Assembly (NCBI GenBank): GCA_023461275.1
Contig: JAEYMI010000040.1
Location: 96,564-160,563 of the forward strand
DNA: 64,000 nt
Origin: Actinomycetes bacterium
Lineage (GTDB): Bacteria > Actinomycetota > Actinomycetes > Mycobacteriales > Mycobacteriaceae
Direction of reading: 5' to 3'
How positions within the stretch are numbered: the stretch's first letter is position 1; every line of letters starts with the position of its first letter. The translations under genes were made by a program, and so were the position numbers. Below, in pieces: positions 56,509 through 64,000 of the stretch. The notes below the pieces were generated by a model, which did not search any database, was not told where the DNA came from, and saw nothing but the letters and a program-made list of their open reading frames with translations.

Positions 56509-57960
56509 TTACGTCCCGTCGGGCGCGCCGGGCCGGTGCGGTAACCCGCGCGTCACCATGTGATCCTCCGCATCGGCGAGGGCTCCGGGCATCGTGGAGT
56601 GCACGTGCGGCAGCGTCATATCCAGATACTGCTCGGCCTCGGAGACCAACGCCGGGGCCGCCTCCGACGCGAACCGCCCGACCTTGTCGCGAATGATGCC
56701 GTCCGGGTCCACCACCACGGTCAGCTTGTCCTGCTGATCGACGCGGTGTTTGACGTTCAGCATCATCAGTCGGGCCACCGGGTCGATGACGTCGACCCGC
56801 GAGATGTCGATGATCGCGACGTCGAAGCGATCGAGGTCGTCCTCCAGGCGGCGGATCGCCGACTCCGCTCCGGCGAAGGTGAGGTCACCCTGCAGTTCGT
56901 ACACCCGAATCCGATCTCGACAGGTGCGCAGGTAGCTGCGCTCGGATGCCGCCCACTCCGAACCGATCTCGATGTCGGCGACGTCGTAGACCGCGCGGAT
57001 GGTCACCCGGCTCTCGCGGGCGACGTTGAACATGTGCAGACCCAGATCTGCCGAGAGATGCCGGCAGGTCTCGACGCCTCGAACACTGTTGCCGTGGCCG
57101 TCCAGGCGCGGCGAGTACACCCCGATGCCGAGTTGACCGGGCAGCACGGCAAGGATTCCGCCGCCGACGCCACTCTTGGCGGGCAGGCCGACCGCGGTCA
57201 CCCAGTCCCCCGCGCCGTCGTACATCCCGCACGTGGTCATCACGCTGAGAACCCGTTGTGCCACAAGCTGATCGATCACCCGACGACCGGTTCGCGGGTT
57301 GACCCCACCGTTGGCGATGGTCGCGCCGATCACGGCGAGATCGGCGGCGGTCACCTGCAGCGAGCACTGCCGGTAGTAGAGGTCGATCGCCGCGTCCGGA
57401 TCGGTGTCGAGGACGCCGAAACTGTCCAGCATGTAGGCGATGGCCCGGTTGCGGGATCCAGTCGCGGCCTCGGAGCGGTAGACCTGCTCGTCGATAACGA
57501 GTTTTCGGCCGGCGCACGCCGAATAGAACTCGACGACCTCGGCGAACGCGACATCGACAGCATCGGGCGCGAGTTCTCTGGTCTGCGGCAACACCATCGA
57601 CGCGGCCGCGATCGCGCCGGCGTTGATCATCGGATTCTTCGGCCGGCGCCGATCATCGACGCTGATCTCGTTGAACGCCTCACCGGAAGGCTCGACGCCG
57701 ATCTTCGCGTCCACCGAGGCGGCGCCATGACGACTCAGGATCAGAGCATAGGTCAACGGTTTGGAGATGGACTGGATGGTGAACAGCAGCTCGGTGTCAC
57801 CGTGTGCGTACACGTGGCCGTCGTGCACGCACAGGGCCAGCGCATATCCGTCCGCATCGACGCGGGCCAATTCCGGGATGTAGTCGGCGACCTCGCCGGA
57901 TCGGTTCGACGCGCAATCGGACACGATGCGACGGAGATAGACGTCGACCAGCAGGCTCAC
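56509..57960 (-). CDS. glsA: Glutaminase with C-terminal STAS domain
   Basis: A 483-residue fusion. GTG 57960 overlaps the upstream regulator's stop as GTGA. Residues 1-310 form a serine-dependent beta-lactamase-like glutaminase with Ser64 and Lys67 in TIQSISKPL, then NPMINAGAI, and GLPAKSGVGGGI near the end. Residues about 350-460 are a STAS fold (VYELQGDLTFAGAES; VAIIDISRVDVIDP), often a regulatory nucleotide- or partner-binding module. It hydrolyses glutamine to glutamate and ammonia. Ten bp separate its stop from the nucS start. Confidence 0.92.
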   Translation of the reverse strand: MSLLVDVYLRRIVSDCASNRSGEVADYIPELARVDADGYALALCVHDGHVYAHGDTELLFTIQSISKPLTYALILSRHGAASVDAKIGVEPSGEAFNEISVDDRRRPKNPMINAGAIAAASMVLPQTRELAPDAVDVAFAEVVEFYSACAGRKLVIDEQVYRSEAATGSRNRAIAYMLDSFGVLDTDPDAAIDLYYRQCSLQVTAADLAVIGATIANGGVNPRTGRRVIDQLVAQRVLSVMTTCGMYDGAGDWVTAVGLPAKSGVGGGILAVLPGQLGIGVYSPRLDGHGNSVRGVETCRHLSADLGLHMFNVARESRVTIRAVYDVADIEIGSEWAASERSYLRTCRDRIRVYELQGDLTFAGAESAIRRLEDDLDRFDVAIIDISRVDVIDPVARLMMLNVKHRVDQQDKLTVVVDPDGIIRDKVGRFASEAAPALVSEAEQYLDMTLPHVHSTMPGALADAEDHMVTRGLPHRPGAPDGT

Positions 57961-59192
57961 ACCGGTAAGGGTAACTGGACCACGACGTCGACCCCGTCAT
58001 CGAAACGGTATGGACCGGCACCGAGTACACCACCGAAGTGCTTGCGCAACCGCGACATCTCGGCCCGCACGGTGATGGTCCGGTCGGCCACACCGAACAG
58101 GTCCGCAGACAGTTGCGCTGCACTACGACCCTCTCGGTGTCGCGCCAGGATCTGCAGGATCTGCGTGTGCCGTGGTGAGGGATGCCGGGTCCACCTGCCG
58201 GTGGCGCTGCACACCTGAACCGTGGGACGAGCGGGATCGCGCAGATCGATGACCACCGACGTGGTTCCCGACGACGCCTGATCGTCGACCACCCGGATCA
58301 GCCAGCCGCCGGGCAACGGATCGATGTCACAGTCCCCCAGTCCGTTCAGCCACATCCGCCCGGGCACGACGGACCGTGGCAGCGGTACGCGCGCACCCAC
58401 CGAGACCTCGTCGAGCGCGGCCACCCAGCCATCGGTGTCCACTGCGACCGCCGCGCCGCCGACTCGCGCGAGCATGGGCGCCGCGACTGCTCGCAATTGA
58501 TCCAGGGTCTGGCGATGATGGTCGCGCAGTTGGGATTCGGCGAGCTTGGCCACCACGTCGACGAGGGCCACGGTGGTCGGATGGATCGTGTCGGCCGGTC
58601 CGCTCACATCGATGACGCCCAGCAGTCGCCCGGTTCGTGGGTCCCGGATCGGTGCCCCGGCGCAGGTCCACGAATGATGGCTTCGCACAAAGTGTTCGGC
58701 CGAGAACACCTGTACCGCGCGCCCCGACATCAGGGCCGTTCCGATGGCGTTGGTACCCACCGCGCGCTCCGCCCAATCGGCACCTTCGACGAACCCGAGC
58801 CGATCCGCATGATGCAGGACGCGGGGTGCTCCACTGCGCCAGAGCACGCTTCCGTGGGCATCGGCGACGACGAGGATGTTGTCGCCGTCGGCGATCACGG
58901 TGTCCAGTCCGCGGGTGAGCACGCCCAGCACTGCACCCAGACCGGAGTCCTGGCGCCGGGCTGCCACGTCGGAGATCGGCAACGCCACCCCGGCGGCATC
59001 GGACTCGGGGTCGACGCCGGCGTGCAGCGCCCGATGCCAGGAATCGCTGATCACCGCGCGCGGACGTGCCGGCAGCTTGCCACCCGACATTGCGGCGTCG
59101 TACACCGCGCTGAGGACCTGCGCGTAGTGACGCGGATCGTCGCCGGCCGAGACCGCGGCTTCGGGGACGGACGGGATCGGGAGCGTGGACAT
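57957..59192 (-). CDS. GAF-domain transcriptional regulator (AcoR-like without AAA+)
   Basis: A 411-residue protein from ATG 59192 (an adjacent GTG at 59195 is possible). The N-terminal half matches the sensor of AcoR-type activators: SWHRALHAGVDP, the GAF block VIADGDNILVVADAHGSVLWRSG and VGTNAIGTAL...HSWTCAGAPI. There is no sigma-54 AAA+ domain; instead the last 90 residues resemble a winged helix (HTQILQILARHREGRSAAQLS ADLFGVAD region, then RAEMSRLRKHFG). It probably senses an aldehyde, alcohol or ketone-type ligand and acts on the divergent FMO promoter and on its own operon with the glutaminase gene. Confidence 0.85.
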   Translation of the reverse strand: MSTLPIPSVPEAAVSAGDDPRHYAQVLSAVYDAAMSGGKLPARPRAVISDSWHRALHAGVDPESDAAGVALPISDVAARRQDSGLGAVLGVLTRGLDTVIADGDNILVVADAHGSVLWRSGAPRVLHHADRLGFVEGADWAERAVGTNAIGTALMSGRAVQVFSAEHFVRSHHSWTCAGAPIRDPRTGRLLGVIDVSGPADTIHPTTVALVDVVAKLAESQLRDHHRQTLDQLRAVAAPMLARVGGAAVAVDTDGWVAALDEVSVGARVPLPRSVVPGRMWLNGLGDCDIDPLPGGWLIRVVDDQASSGTTSVVIDLRDPARPTVQVCSATGRWTRHPSPRHTQILQILARHREGRSAAQLSADLFGVADRTITVRAEMSRLRKHFGGVLGAGPYRFDDGVDVVVQLPLPV

Positions 59193-59239
59193 CACCGTGA
59201 ATTGTGCTCTGCATCACAAGGGCTTGGCAATGTCCGCGA

Positions 59240-59346
59240 CAGGTTGCAGGGGGTTGCAACCTGCGACGCAACCGACTGCAACCCTTGCCGACCACCCGCG
59301 ACACCATGTGGTGTGGCTCACCATACCGGCGAGGTTGCCGGTATGG
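59240..59346. promoter_or_regulatory. Divergent control region with three inverted repeats
   Basis: Between the regulator and FMO genes lie CAGGTTGCA (59240-59248) facing TGCAACCTG (59255-59263) across 6 bp; ACACCA (59301-59306) facing TGGTGT (59309-59314); and CCATACCGGC (59321-59330) facing GCCGGTATGG (59337-59346). Extra TGCAACC half-sites occur at 59268-59283. The first set suits an activator or autorepressor site. The last, 17 bp before the FMO start, may act as an operator or an mRNA hairpin. Confidence 0.6.
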
Positions 59347-59363
59347 CCCGAGGAGGAGCAACG

Positions 59364-61238
59364 ATGACCCAGACCCTGCAACCCGACATGAGAACCGAGG
59401 GGGTCCACACCCCGCCACCGAGCCAACCGACACCGCAGCAGCGGGTCGACGCGTGGTTCGCAGCGTTCGAGGCCGCCGTTGGCGACCGGGATGTCAAACG
59501 CTTGACCGGCATGTTCACCACCGACAGCTTCTGGCGCGACCTGGTCGCAATGACCTGGAACATCGTCACCCTCGAAGGCCGCGACGAGATCGCGGACATG
59601 CTCACCACCAGACTCGACGACGCCATCCCGTCCGGGTTCCGTACCAGTGAGCCGCCCACGCTCGACGACGACGTGGTCAGTGCCTTCATCGAATTCGAGA
59701 CCGCCTACGGACGCGGCAACGGCCATCTGCGGCTGCGAGCCGAGACCGACGAATCCGGCGACACCGCCGACCGGGCGTGGACCCTGCTCACCACGTTGCA
59801 GGAGCTCAAGGGCTACGAGGAGAACCGCGGCCGGTCGCGGGTACTCGGCGCGGTGCACGGCAGCGATCCCGATCAGCGTTCGTGGGCGCAGAAACGGGCC
59901 GACGAGGAAGCCGCACTGGGACGTACCGAGCAGCCGTACGTCGTCATCGTCGGTGGCGGGCAGGGCGGCATCGCACTCGGCGCGCGTCTGCGGCAGCTTC
60001 AGGTGCCCGCGCTGGTCATCGACAGCCACGAGCGCCCCGGCGATCAATGGCGCAACCGCTACAAGTCACTCTGCCTGCACGACCCGGTCTGGTACGACCA
60101 CCTGCCCTATCTGCCGTTCCCCGACAACTGGCCGGTCTTCGCACCCAAGGACAAGATCGGCGACTGGCTGGAGTTCTACACCCGGGTCATGGAGGTGCCC
60201 TACTGGAGCAAGACCACGTGTGTCTCCGCCTCCTACGACGACGTGGCCCAGCGGTGGACTGTCTCGGTGGACCGCGACGGCGAGCGCATCACCCTGGAAC
60301 CCACCCACCTGGTGCTGGCAACCGGGATGTCGGGTAAACCCGCGATCCCGACGGTGCCCGGACAAGACACTTTCCTCGGCGAGCAGCATCACTCGAGCGC
60401 CCATCCCGGACCCGACGGCTACGTCGGGAAGAAGGTGGTCGTGATCGGCTCGAACAACTCCGCCCATGACATCTGTAAGGCGTTGGCGGAGAACGGCATC
60501 GACACCACTATGGTGCAACGCTCGTCGACGCACATCGTGCGCTCGGAATCGTTGATGGAGGTCGGACTCGGCGACCTCTACAGCGAGCGCGCGTTGGCCG
60601 CCGGAATGACCACGCAGAAAGCCGATCTCACCTTCGCCTCACTGCCCTACCGGATCATGCACCAGTTCCAGGTACCGATCTACGACGAGATCCGCAAGCG
60701 CGACAAGGACTTTTACGATCGACTGGAGAAGGCCGGTTTCCAACTGGACTTCGGCGACGACGATTCCGGCCTGTTCATGAAGTATCTACGACGCGGGTCG
60801 GGCTACTACATCGACGTCGGCGCCTGCGAATTAATCGCCGACGGGACCATCGCATTGGTGCACGGACAGCTCGATCACCTGACCGCCGACGCGGTGGTAC
60901 TCAGCGACGGCACCGAGTTGCCCGCCGACGTGGTGGTCTATGCCACCGGCTACGGATCGATGAACGGCTGGGCGGCCGATCTCATCGGCCAAGACGTCGC
61001 CGACAAGGTCGGCAAGGTCTGGGGCCTGGGGTCCGACACCACCAAGGACCCCGGACCGTGGGAGGGCGAACAGCGCAACATGTGGAAGCCGACCCAGCAG
61101 GAGCATCTGTGGTTTCACGGCGGCAACCTGCACCAATCGCGGCACTATTCGCTCTACCTCGCACTGCAGCTCAAAGCGAGGCTGGAGGGGTTGTCCACGC
61201 CGGTCTACCGACTGCAGCAGGTCCATCACTTGAGCTGA
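59364..61238 (+). CDS. NTF2-like/flavin-dependent monooxygenase fusion
   Basis: A 624-residue protein from ATG 59364 with GAGGAGGAG 6-14 nt upstream. Residues 25-150 form an NTF2/SnoaL-like domain (VDAWFAAFEAAVGDRDVKRL; TFATDS-type core). From about 190 the FMO core begins: FAD site VVIVGGGQGGIALG, GDQWRNRY, the FxGxxxHxxx-type block FLGEQHHSSAH (about 337), NADPH site VVVIGSNNSAHD (about 358), and VVYATGYGS. Such enzymes oxygenate ketones, sulfides or amines. The divergent GAF regulator suggests induction by a substrate. Terminates at a long hairpin. Confidence 0.9.
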   Translation: MTQTLQPDMRTEGVHTPPPSQPTPQQRVDAWFAAFEAAVGDRDVKRLTGMFTTDSFWRDLVAMTWNIVTLEGRDEIADMLTTRLDDAIPSGFRTSEPPTLDDDVVSAFIEFETAYGRGNGHLRLRAETDESGDTADRAWTLLTTLQELKGYEENRGRSRVLGAVHGSDPDQRSWAQKRADEEAALGRTEQPYVVIVGGGQGGIALGARLRQLQVPALVIDSHERPGDQWRNRYKSLCLHDPVWYDHLPYLPFPDNWPVFAPKDKIGDWLEFYTRVMEVPYWSKTTCVSASYDDVAQRWTVSVDRDGERITLEPTHLVLATGMSGKPAIPTVPGQDTFLGEQHHSSAHPGPDGYVGKKVVVIGSNNSAHDICKALAENGIDTTMVQRSSTHIVRSESLMEVGLGDLYSERALAAGMTTQKADLTFASLPYRIMHQFQVPIYDEIRKRDKDFYDRLEKAGFQLDFGDDDSGLFMKYLRRGSGYYIDVGACELIADGTIALVHGQLDHLTADAVVLSDGTELPADVVVYATGYGSMNGWAADLIGQDVADKVGKVWGLGSDTTKDPGPWEGEQRNMWKPTQQEHLWFHGGNLHQSRHYSLYLALQLKARLEGLSTPVYRLQQVHHLS

Positions 61239-61289
61239 GACCCGCCGACCGCCGATCCCTCTTGAGCGATCTCGAACCCTGAATGCCCG

Positions 61290-61324
61290 GAATGTCCTGC
61301 GCGATCCGATCGCGCGGGACATTC
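61290..61324 (+). terminator. 16-bp stem hairpin after the FMO gene
   Basis: GAATGTCCTGCGCGAT (61290-61305) pairs with ATCGCGCGGGACATTC (61309-61324), with one T-G pair and a CCG loop. It starts 51 bp after the FMO stop and separates it from the next unit. Confidence 0.85.
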
Positions 61325-61408
61325 TGGCGTATGCGGCCACCGGTGGCGGCGGCGCAGGATCCAGGCGTGGGCGCCGACGCCCACCACGACCCGATGGGAG
61401 TGCCCTCG

Positions 61409-62275
61409 ATGACATCGAGACCGAATCTGATGGTCGCCTACTTGGCCACGCCCGGCGGCGAGGATGCTCTCGCGCTCGGTGCGCAACTGGCGCGATCCTT
61501 CGACGCCGAGCTGCGCATCTGCCTGATTGTTCCGCCGCCGACTCCGGCCGAGCAGGCCGCCGCGCCCGGCGATTTCCAAGATGTGCTCGACCGGCAGGCC
61601 GGCGAGTGGCTCTCCGACGCGTTGGCATCGGTGCCCGATGATGTGGTGGCCCAGGGCTACGTCGCCGAGCACGAGAACGCCGCCGAAGGACTGGAAGCCG
61701 AAGCGGCAAAGGCAGGTTCGTCACTGATCGTGGTCGGCGGATCCGGTGGCGGACTGCTCGGTCGCCATTCGCTGGGCACCGTCGTCACCAACCTGCTGCA
61801 CGTGTCGACGACGCCGGTCGTAGTGACCCCTCGCGGCATGCGCGAGATTGCCGGCCCGGTCCGACGAATCACCTGCATGATCGGCGCACGCCCGGGCGCC
61901 GACGCCCTCCTGCGGGCCGCCGCCGATGCCGCCGCGCGTGCTGGGGTGCCGTTGCGGCTGCTCTCGCTACTGCCCCTCGACGAGAGCGGTGACCAGAAGT
62001 CCGCCGACGTCCGACAGGCCGCGCAGTCTCACCTCGACGCGGTCGTCGCACAGGCTGCCGACGCTCTGCCCGAGCACCAGCCGATCAGCACCGAGATCGC
62101 GTCGGGTCGAACCGTTGAGGAGGCCGTCTCCGCGTTGACATGGGAACCTGGCGACGTTGTCTACGTCGGCTCCAGCCGCCTGGCGCAACCCCGGCACCTA
62201 TTCCTGGGCTCGACTGCAGCAAAGATGCTGCGAATCCTCGCCACTCCCATGATCGTCGTCCCCCGCGACGCCTGA
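61409..62275 (+). CDS. Universal stress protein, tandem UspA domains
   Basis: A 288-residue protein. ATG 61409 has GGGAG 8 nt upstream and gives MTSRPNLMVAYLATPGG; an earlier in-frame ATG at 61394 lacks this. Two UspA domains lie at about 1-150 and 155-288. Each has the nucleotide-loop pattern, the first as VVGGSGGGLLGRHSLGTVVTNLL and the second as VYVGSSRLAQPRHLFLGSTAAKML. ATP binding is likely. It sits 17 bp before an APC transporter, so the pair is probably one operon. Confidence 0.9.
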   Translation: MTSRPNLMVAYLATPGGEDALALGAQLARSFDAELRICLIVPPPTPAEQAAAPGDFQDVLDRQAGEWLSDALASVPDDVVAQGYVAEHENAAEGLEAEAAKAGSSLIVVGGSGGGLLGRHSLGTVVTNLLHVSTTPVVVTPRGMREIAGPVRRITCMIGARPGADALLRAAADAAARAGVPLRLLSLLPLDESGDQKSADVRQAAQSHLDAVVAQAADALPEHQPISTEIASGRTVEEAVSALTWEPGDVVYVGSSRLAQPRHLFLGSTAAKMLRILATPMIVVPRDA

Positions 62276-62292
62276 CCACAGAGGAAAACACC

Positions 62293-63810
62293 GTGACCGT
62301 ACAGAACGACAAAGGTCTCGCCGCCGGAAAGGTCGGCGTTCTCGCAGGGGCAATCCTCGGAATCTCGACCGTGGCACCGGGCTACACGCTGACCGCCAGT
62401 ATCGGCTTGATCGTCGCGGCAGTCGGCCTGAAGATGCCGGCGATCTTCATCGCCGGCTTCATCCCGATGTTCCTGACCGCCTACGCCTACCGCGAGCTCA
62501 ACGCCGATACGCCCGACTGTGGCGCATCATTCACGTGGTCGGCCAAGGCATTTGGCCCGTACGTCGGCTGGATGTGCGGATGGGGCATGGTTCTGGCGAC
62601 GATCATCGTGCTGTCCAACCTGGCCGCGATCGGAGTGCAGTTCTTCTACCTGATCATCGCGCAGATCTTCAACCAGCCGTCGATCGCCGACCTCGGCACC
62701 AACAAGGTCGTCAACATTCTCACCACCCTGGTGCTGTTGGCCGCCGCCACCTGGGTGTCGATGCGCGGGATCACCACCAGCGAACGCATTCAGTACGTGC
62801 TCGTGGGATTCCAGCTGATCGTGCTCCTCGCCTTCGCGATCATCGCGTTCGCGAAAGTGGCCGATGGCTCCGCGCCCGCGGGTCTCTCCTTCGACATCGA
62901 TTGGTTCAACCCGTTCACCGGAATAACGATCACGGCATTCGCGGTCGGACTCACCGGGTCGATCTTCGCTTTCTGGGGCTGGGACACCTGTCTCACGCTC
63001 GGCGAGGAGTGCAAGGACCCCAAACGCACCCCCGGCCGGGCCGGGCTGCTCTGCGTACTCTCCATCCTTTTCACCTACCTCCTGGTCTCGGTGGCGGTCA
63101 TGATGTACGCCGGCGTCGGCACCGACGGTCTCGGCCTCGGCAACGAGAACAACTCCGAGAATGTATTCGGGGCCCTCGCCGATCCGGTCCTCGGCCGATG
63201 GGGCGGCCTGCTGCTCTTCGCGGCCATCCTCGTCTCGTCGATCGCGAGCCTGCAGACGACCTTTCTCCCGGTCGCCCGCACCATGCTCGCCATGGGAAGC
63301 TATGGCGCCTTCCCGAAGAAAGTCGCCGAGATCAGTCCGCGATACCTGTCGCCGGCATTCGCCGCGCTGGTCGCCGGAGTGGTGACCGCGGTCTTCTACA
63401 CCGTCGTCACCGTGCTCTCCGAGCGCACCCTGATCGACACGATCGCGGCGCTGGGCATCATGATCTGCTGGTACTACGGCATCACCGCATTTGCCTGCGT
63501 CTGGTATTTCCGTCACCAGCTCTTCGACTCCGCACACAACTTCTTCTACAAGCTCGTGTGCCCGCTTCTGGGCGGAGCAGCGTTGATCGCGGTCTTCATC
63601 ATCTCGGTCGGCGAGAGCATGAACCCGGACAACGGAAGTGGCGCTTCCATCTTCGGAATCGGGCTCGTGTTCTACATCGGGTTCGGACTCTTGGTCCTGG
63701 GGGTCTTCGTCATGTTGTTCCTGCGCTGGCGTCAACCGGCTTACTTCCGCGGCGAGACTCTTCCACGCTCGGTTCCCGTAACCGATCAGGGAGCACTCAG
63801 CAATGAATGA
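62293..63810 (+). CDS. APC superfamily amino acid/amine permease
   Basis: A 505-residue protein from GTG 62293 with AGAGGA 7-12 nt upstream. Twelve to thirteen hydrophobic helices fit the LeuT fold. The first helix has GAILGISTVAPGYTL with the unwound Gly motif; FAFWGWDTCLTLGEECKDPKRTPGRAG is the conserved helix 6 and loop. It should import an amino acid or polyamine. The USP gene upstream may bind to or tune it, as USP domains do in some transporters. Ends at a strong hairpin shared with the rRNA unit. Confidence 0.92.
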   Translation: MTVQNDKGLAAGKVGVLAGAILGISTVAPGYTLTASIGLIVAAVGLKMPAIFIAGFIPMFLTAYAYRELNADTPDCGASFTWSAKAFGPYVGWMCGWGMVLATIIVLSNLAAIGVQFFYLIIAQIFNQPSIADLGTNKVVNILTTLVLLAAATWVSMRGITTSERIQYVLVGFQLIVLLAFAIIAFAKVADGSAPAGLSFDIDWFNPFTGITITAFAVGLTGSIFAFWGWDTCLTLGEECKDPKRTPGRAGLLCVLSILFTYLLVSVAVMMYAGVGTDGLGLGNENNSENVFGALADPVLGRWGGLLLFAAILVSSIASLQTTFLPVARTMLAMGSYGAFPKKVAEISPRYLSPAFAALVAGVVTAVFYTVVTVLSERTLIDTIAALGIMICWYYGITAFACVWYFRHQLFDSAHNFFYKLVCPLLGGAALIAVFIISVGESMNPDNGSGASIFGIGLVFYIGFGLLVLGVFVMLFLRWRQPAYFRGETLPRSVPVTDQGALSNE

Positions 63811-63838
63811 TGCCGCAAGCAACAAGTGTCCATAAACG

Positions 63839-63874
63839 ACAAATACCCCGCAGCATAAGCTGCGGGGTATTTGT
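63839..63874. terminator. Bidirectional 15-bp stem terminator between APC gene and rrn operon
   Basis: ACAAATACCCCGCAG (63839-63853) pairs perfectly with CTGCGGGGTATTTGT (63860-63874) around CATAAG. The A/T-rich ends give a T run in both directions, so it can stop the APC transcript and the rRNA transcript arriving from the right. Confidence 0.92.
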
Positions 63875-63882
63875 GAAATTGT

Positions 63883-64000
63883 GTTCGGCGGTGTCCTACT
63901 CTCCCACACTGATTAGGGTGCAGTACCATCGGCGCTGGAGGGCTTAGCTTCCGGGTTCGGAATGGGGCCGGGCGTTTCCCCTCCGCTATAGCCGCCGTAA
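63883..64000 (-). rRNA. rrf: 5S ribosomal RNA (5' end at the window edge)
   Basis: Read on the minus strand from 64000 it begins TTACGGCGGCTATAGCGG and contains the conserved CGAACCCGGAAGCTAAG and GAGAGTAGGACACCGCCGAAC ending. About 118 nt are present, which is near full length. The rest of the rRNA operon (23S, 16S) should lie beyond the right end on the same strand. Confidence 0.93.

Noticed and set aside
58182..59363. Long plus-strand frame in front of the FMO gene
   Set aside because: It is antisense to the GAF regulator, and the FMO start at 59364 has an ideal ribosome-binding site.

Overview
This is a GC-rich actinobacterial chromosome segment, almost certainly from a mycolic-acid-containing member of the Mycobacteriales; Gordonia or Williamsia fits best, but the genus is not proven. 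The evidence is a single-chain type I fatty acid synthase, frequent GTG starts, NucS mismatch repair, the CysM/CysO/Mec cysteine route, GlgE/GlgB glucan synthesis and an MmpL transporter. From memory, positions 29,084 to 56,498 follow the M. tuberculosis order Rv1343c to Rv1321 in reverse, with a few gains and losses. No insertion sequence, prophage, integrase or CRISPR array was seen. The window reads as core genome with lineage-specific additions.

Layout. 1-7,679: fas (minus strand, 3' end outside the window). 8,197-9,400: HIT hydrolase and a SIRT5-like sirtuin. 9,428-16,083 (minus): a large SF1 helicase with a C-terminal Vsr/DUF559-like nuclease, a rhodanese domain lacking its cysteine, and DeaD RNA helicase. 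16,332-20,503: FadD15-type acyl-CoA ligase, an OpgC-like membrane protein and a Cys/Met-metabolism PLP enzyme. 20,515-23,949 (minus): secreted PAP2 phosphatase, a HemK-like methyltransferase and a secreted HNH nuclease. 24,072-28,340: thymidine kinase, then a cyclase-like receptor with degenerate catalytic residues overlapping an MscS channel that has a cyclic-nucleotide-binding tail. 28,381-31,026: SRPBCC protein, tRNA-Leu(TAG), LprD-like protein, DUF3817 protein and a GT4 glycosyltransferase.

31,016-38,559 is one long minus-strand run: clpS, aosR, a P1 peptidase, mec, cysO, cysM, rhomboid, murI, a cAMP phosphodiesterase-like gene, rph and rdgB. It couples sulfur assimilation under oxidative stress with wall precursor, RNA-processing and nucleotide-hygiene genes. 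It diverges from pncB-pncA-dinG across only 19 bp that appear to hold one symmetric -10 element serving both directions. glgE-glgB follow, for alpha-glucan from maltose-1-phosphate. Then come a YbbN-like thioredoxin and an operon of thiolase, DUF3817, MTH1187-type protein and MFS transporter, divergent from methylmalonyl-CoA epimerase and a DivIVA-like coiled coil.

52,820-55,863 is a TetR-MmpL pair preceded by a nested 34-bp palindrome. nucS overlaps the mmpL 3' end by 49 bp. A GAF-domain regulator and a glutaminase-STAS protein form a minus-strand unit divergent from an NTF2-FMO flavoprotein, with three inverted repeats between them. A universal-stress protein and an APC transporter follow. 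The window ends in a 5S rRNA on the minus strand, so an rRNA operon lies just to the right. All family names come from sequence motifs read by eye; no database search was possible.
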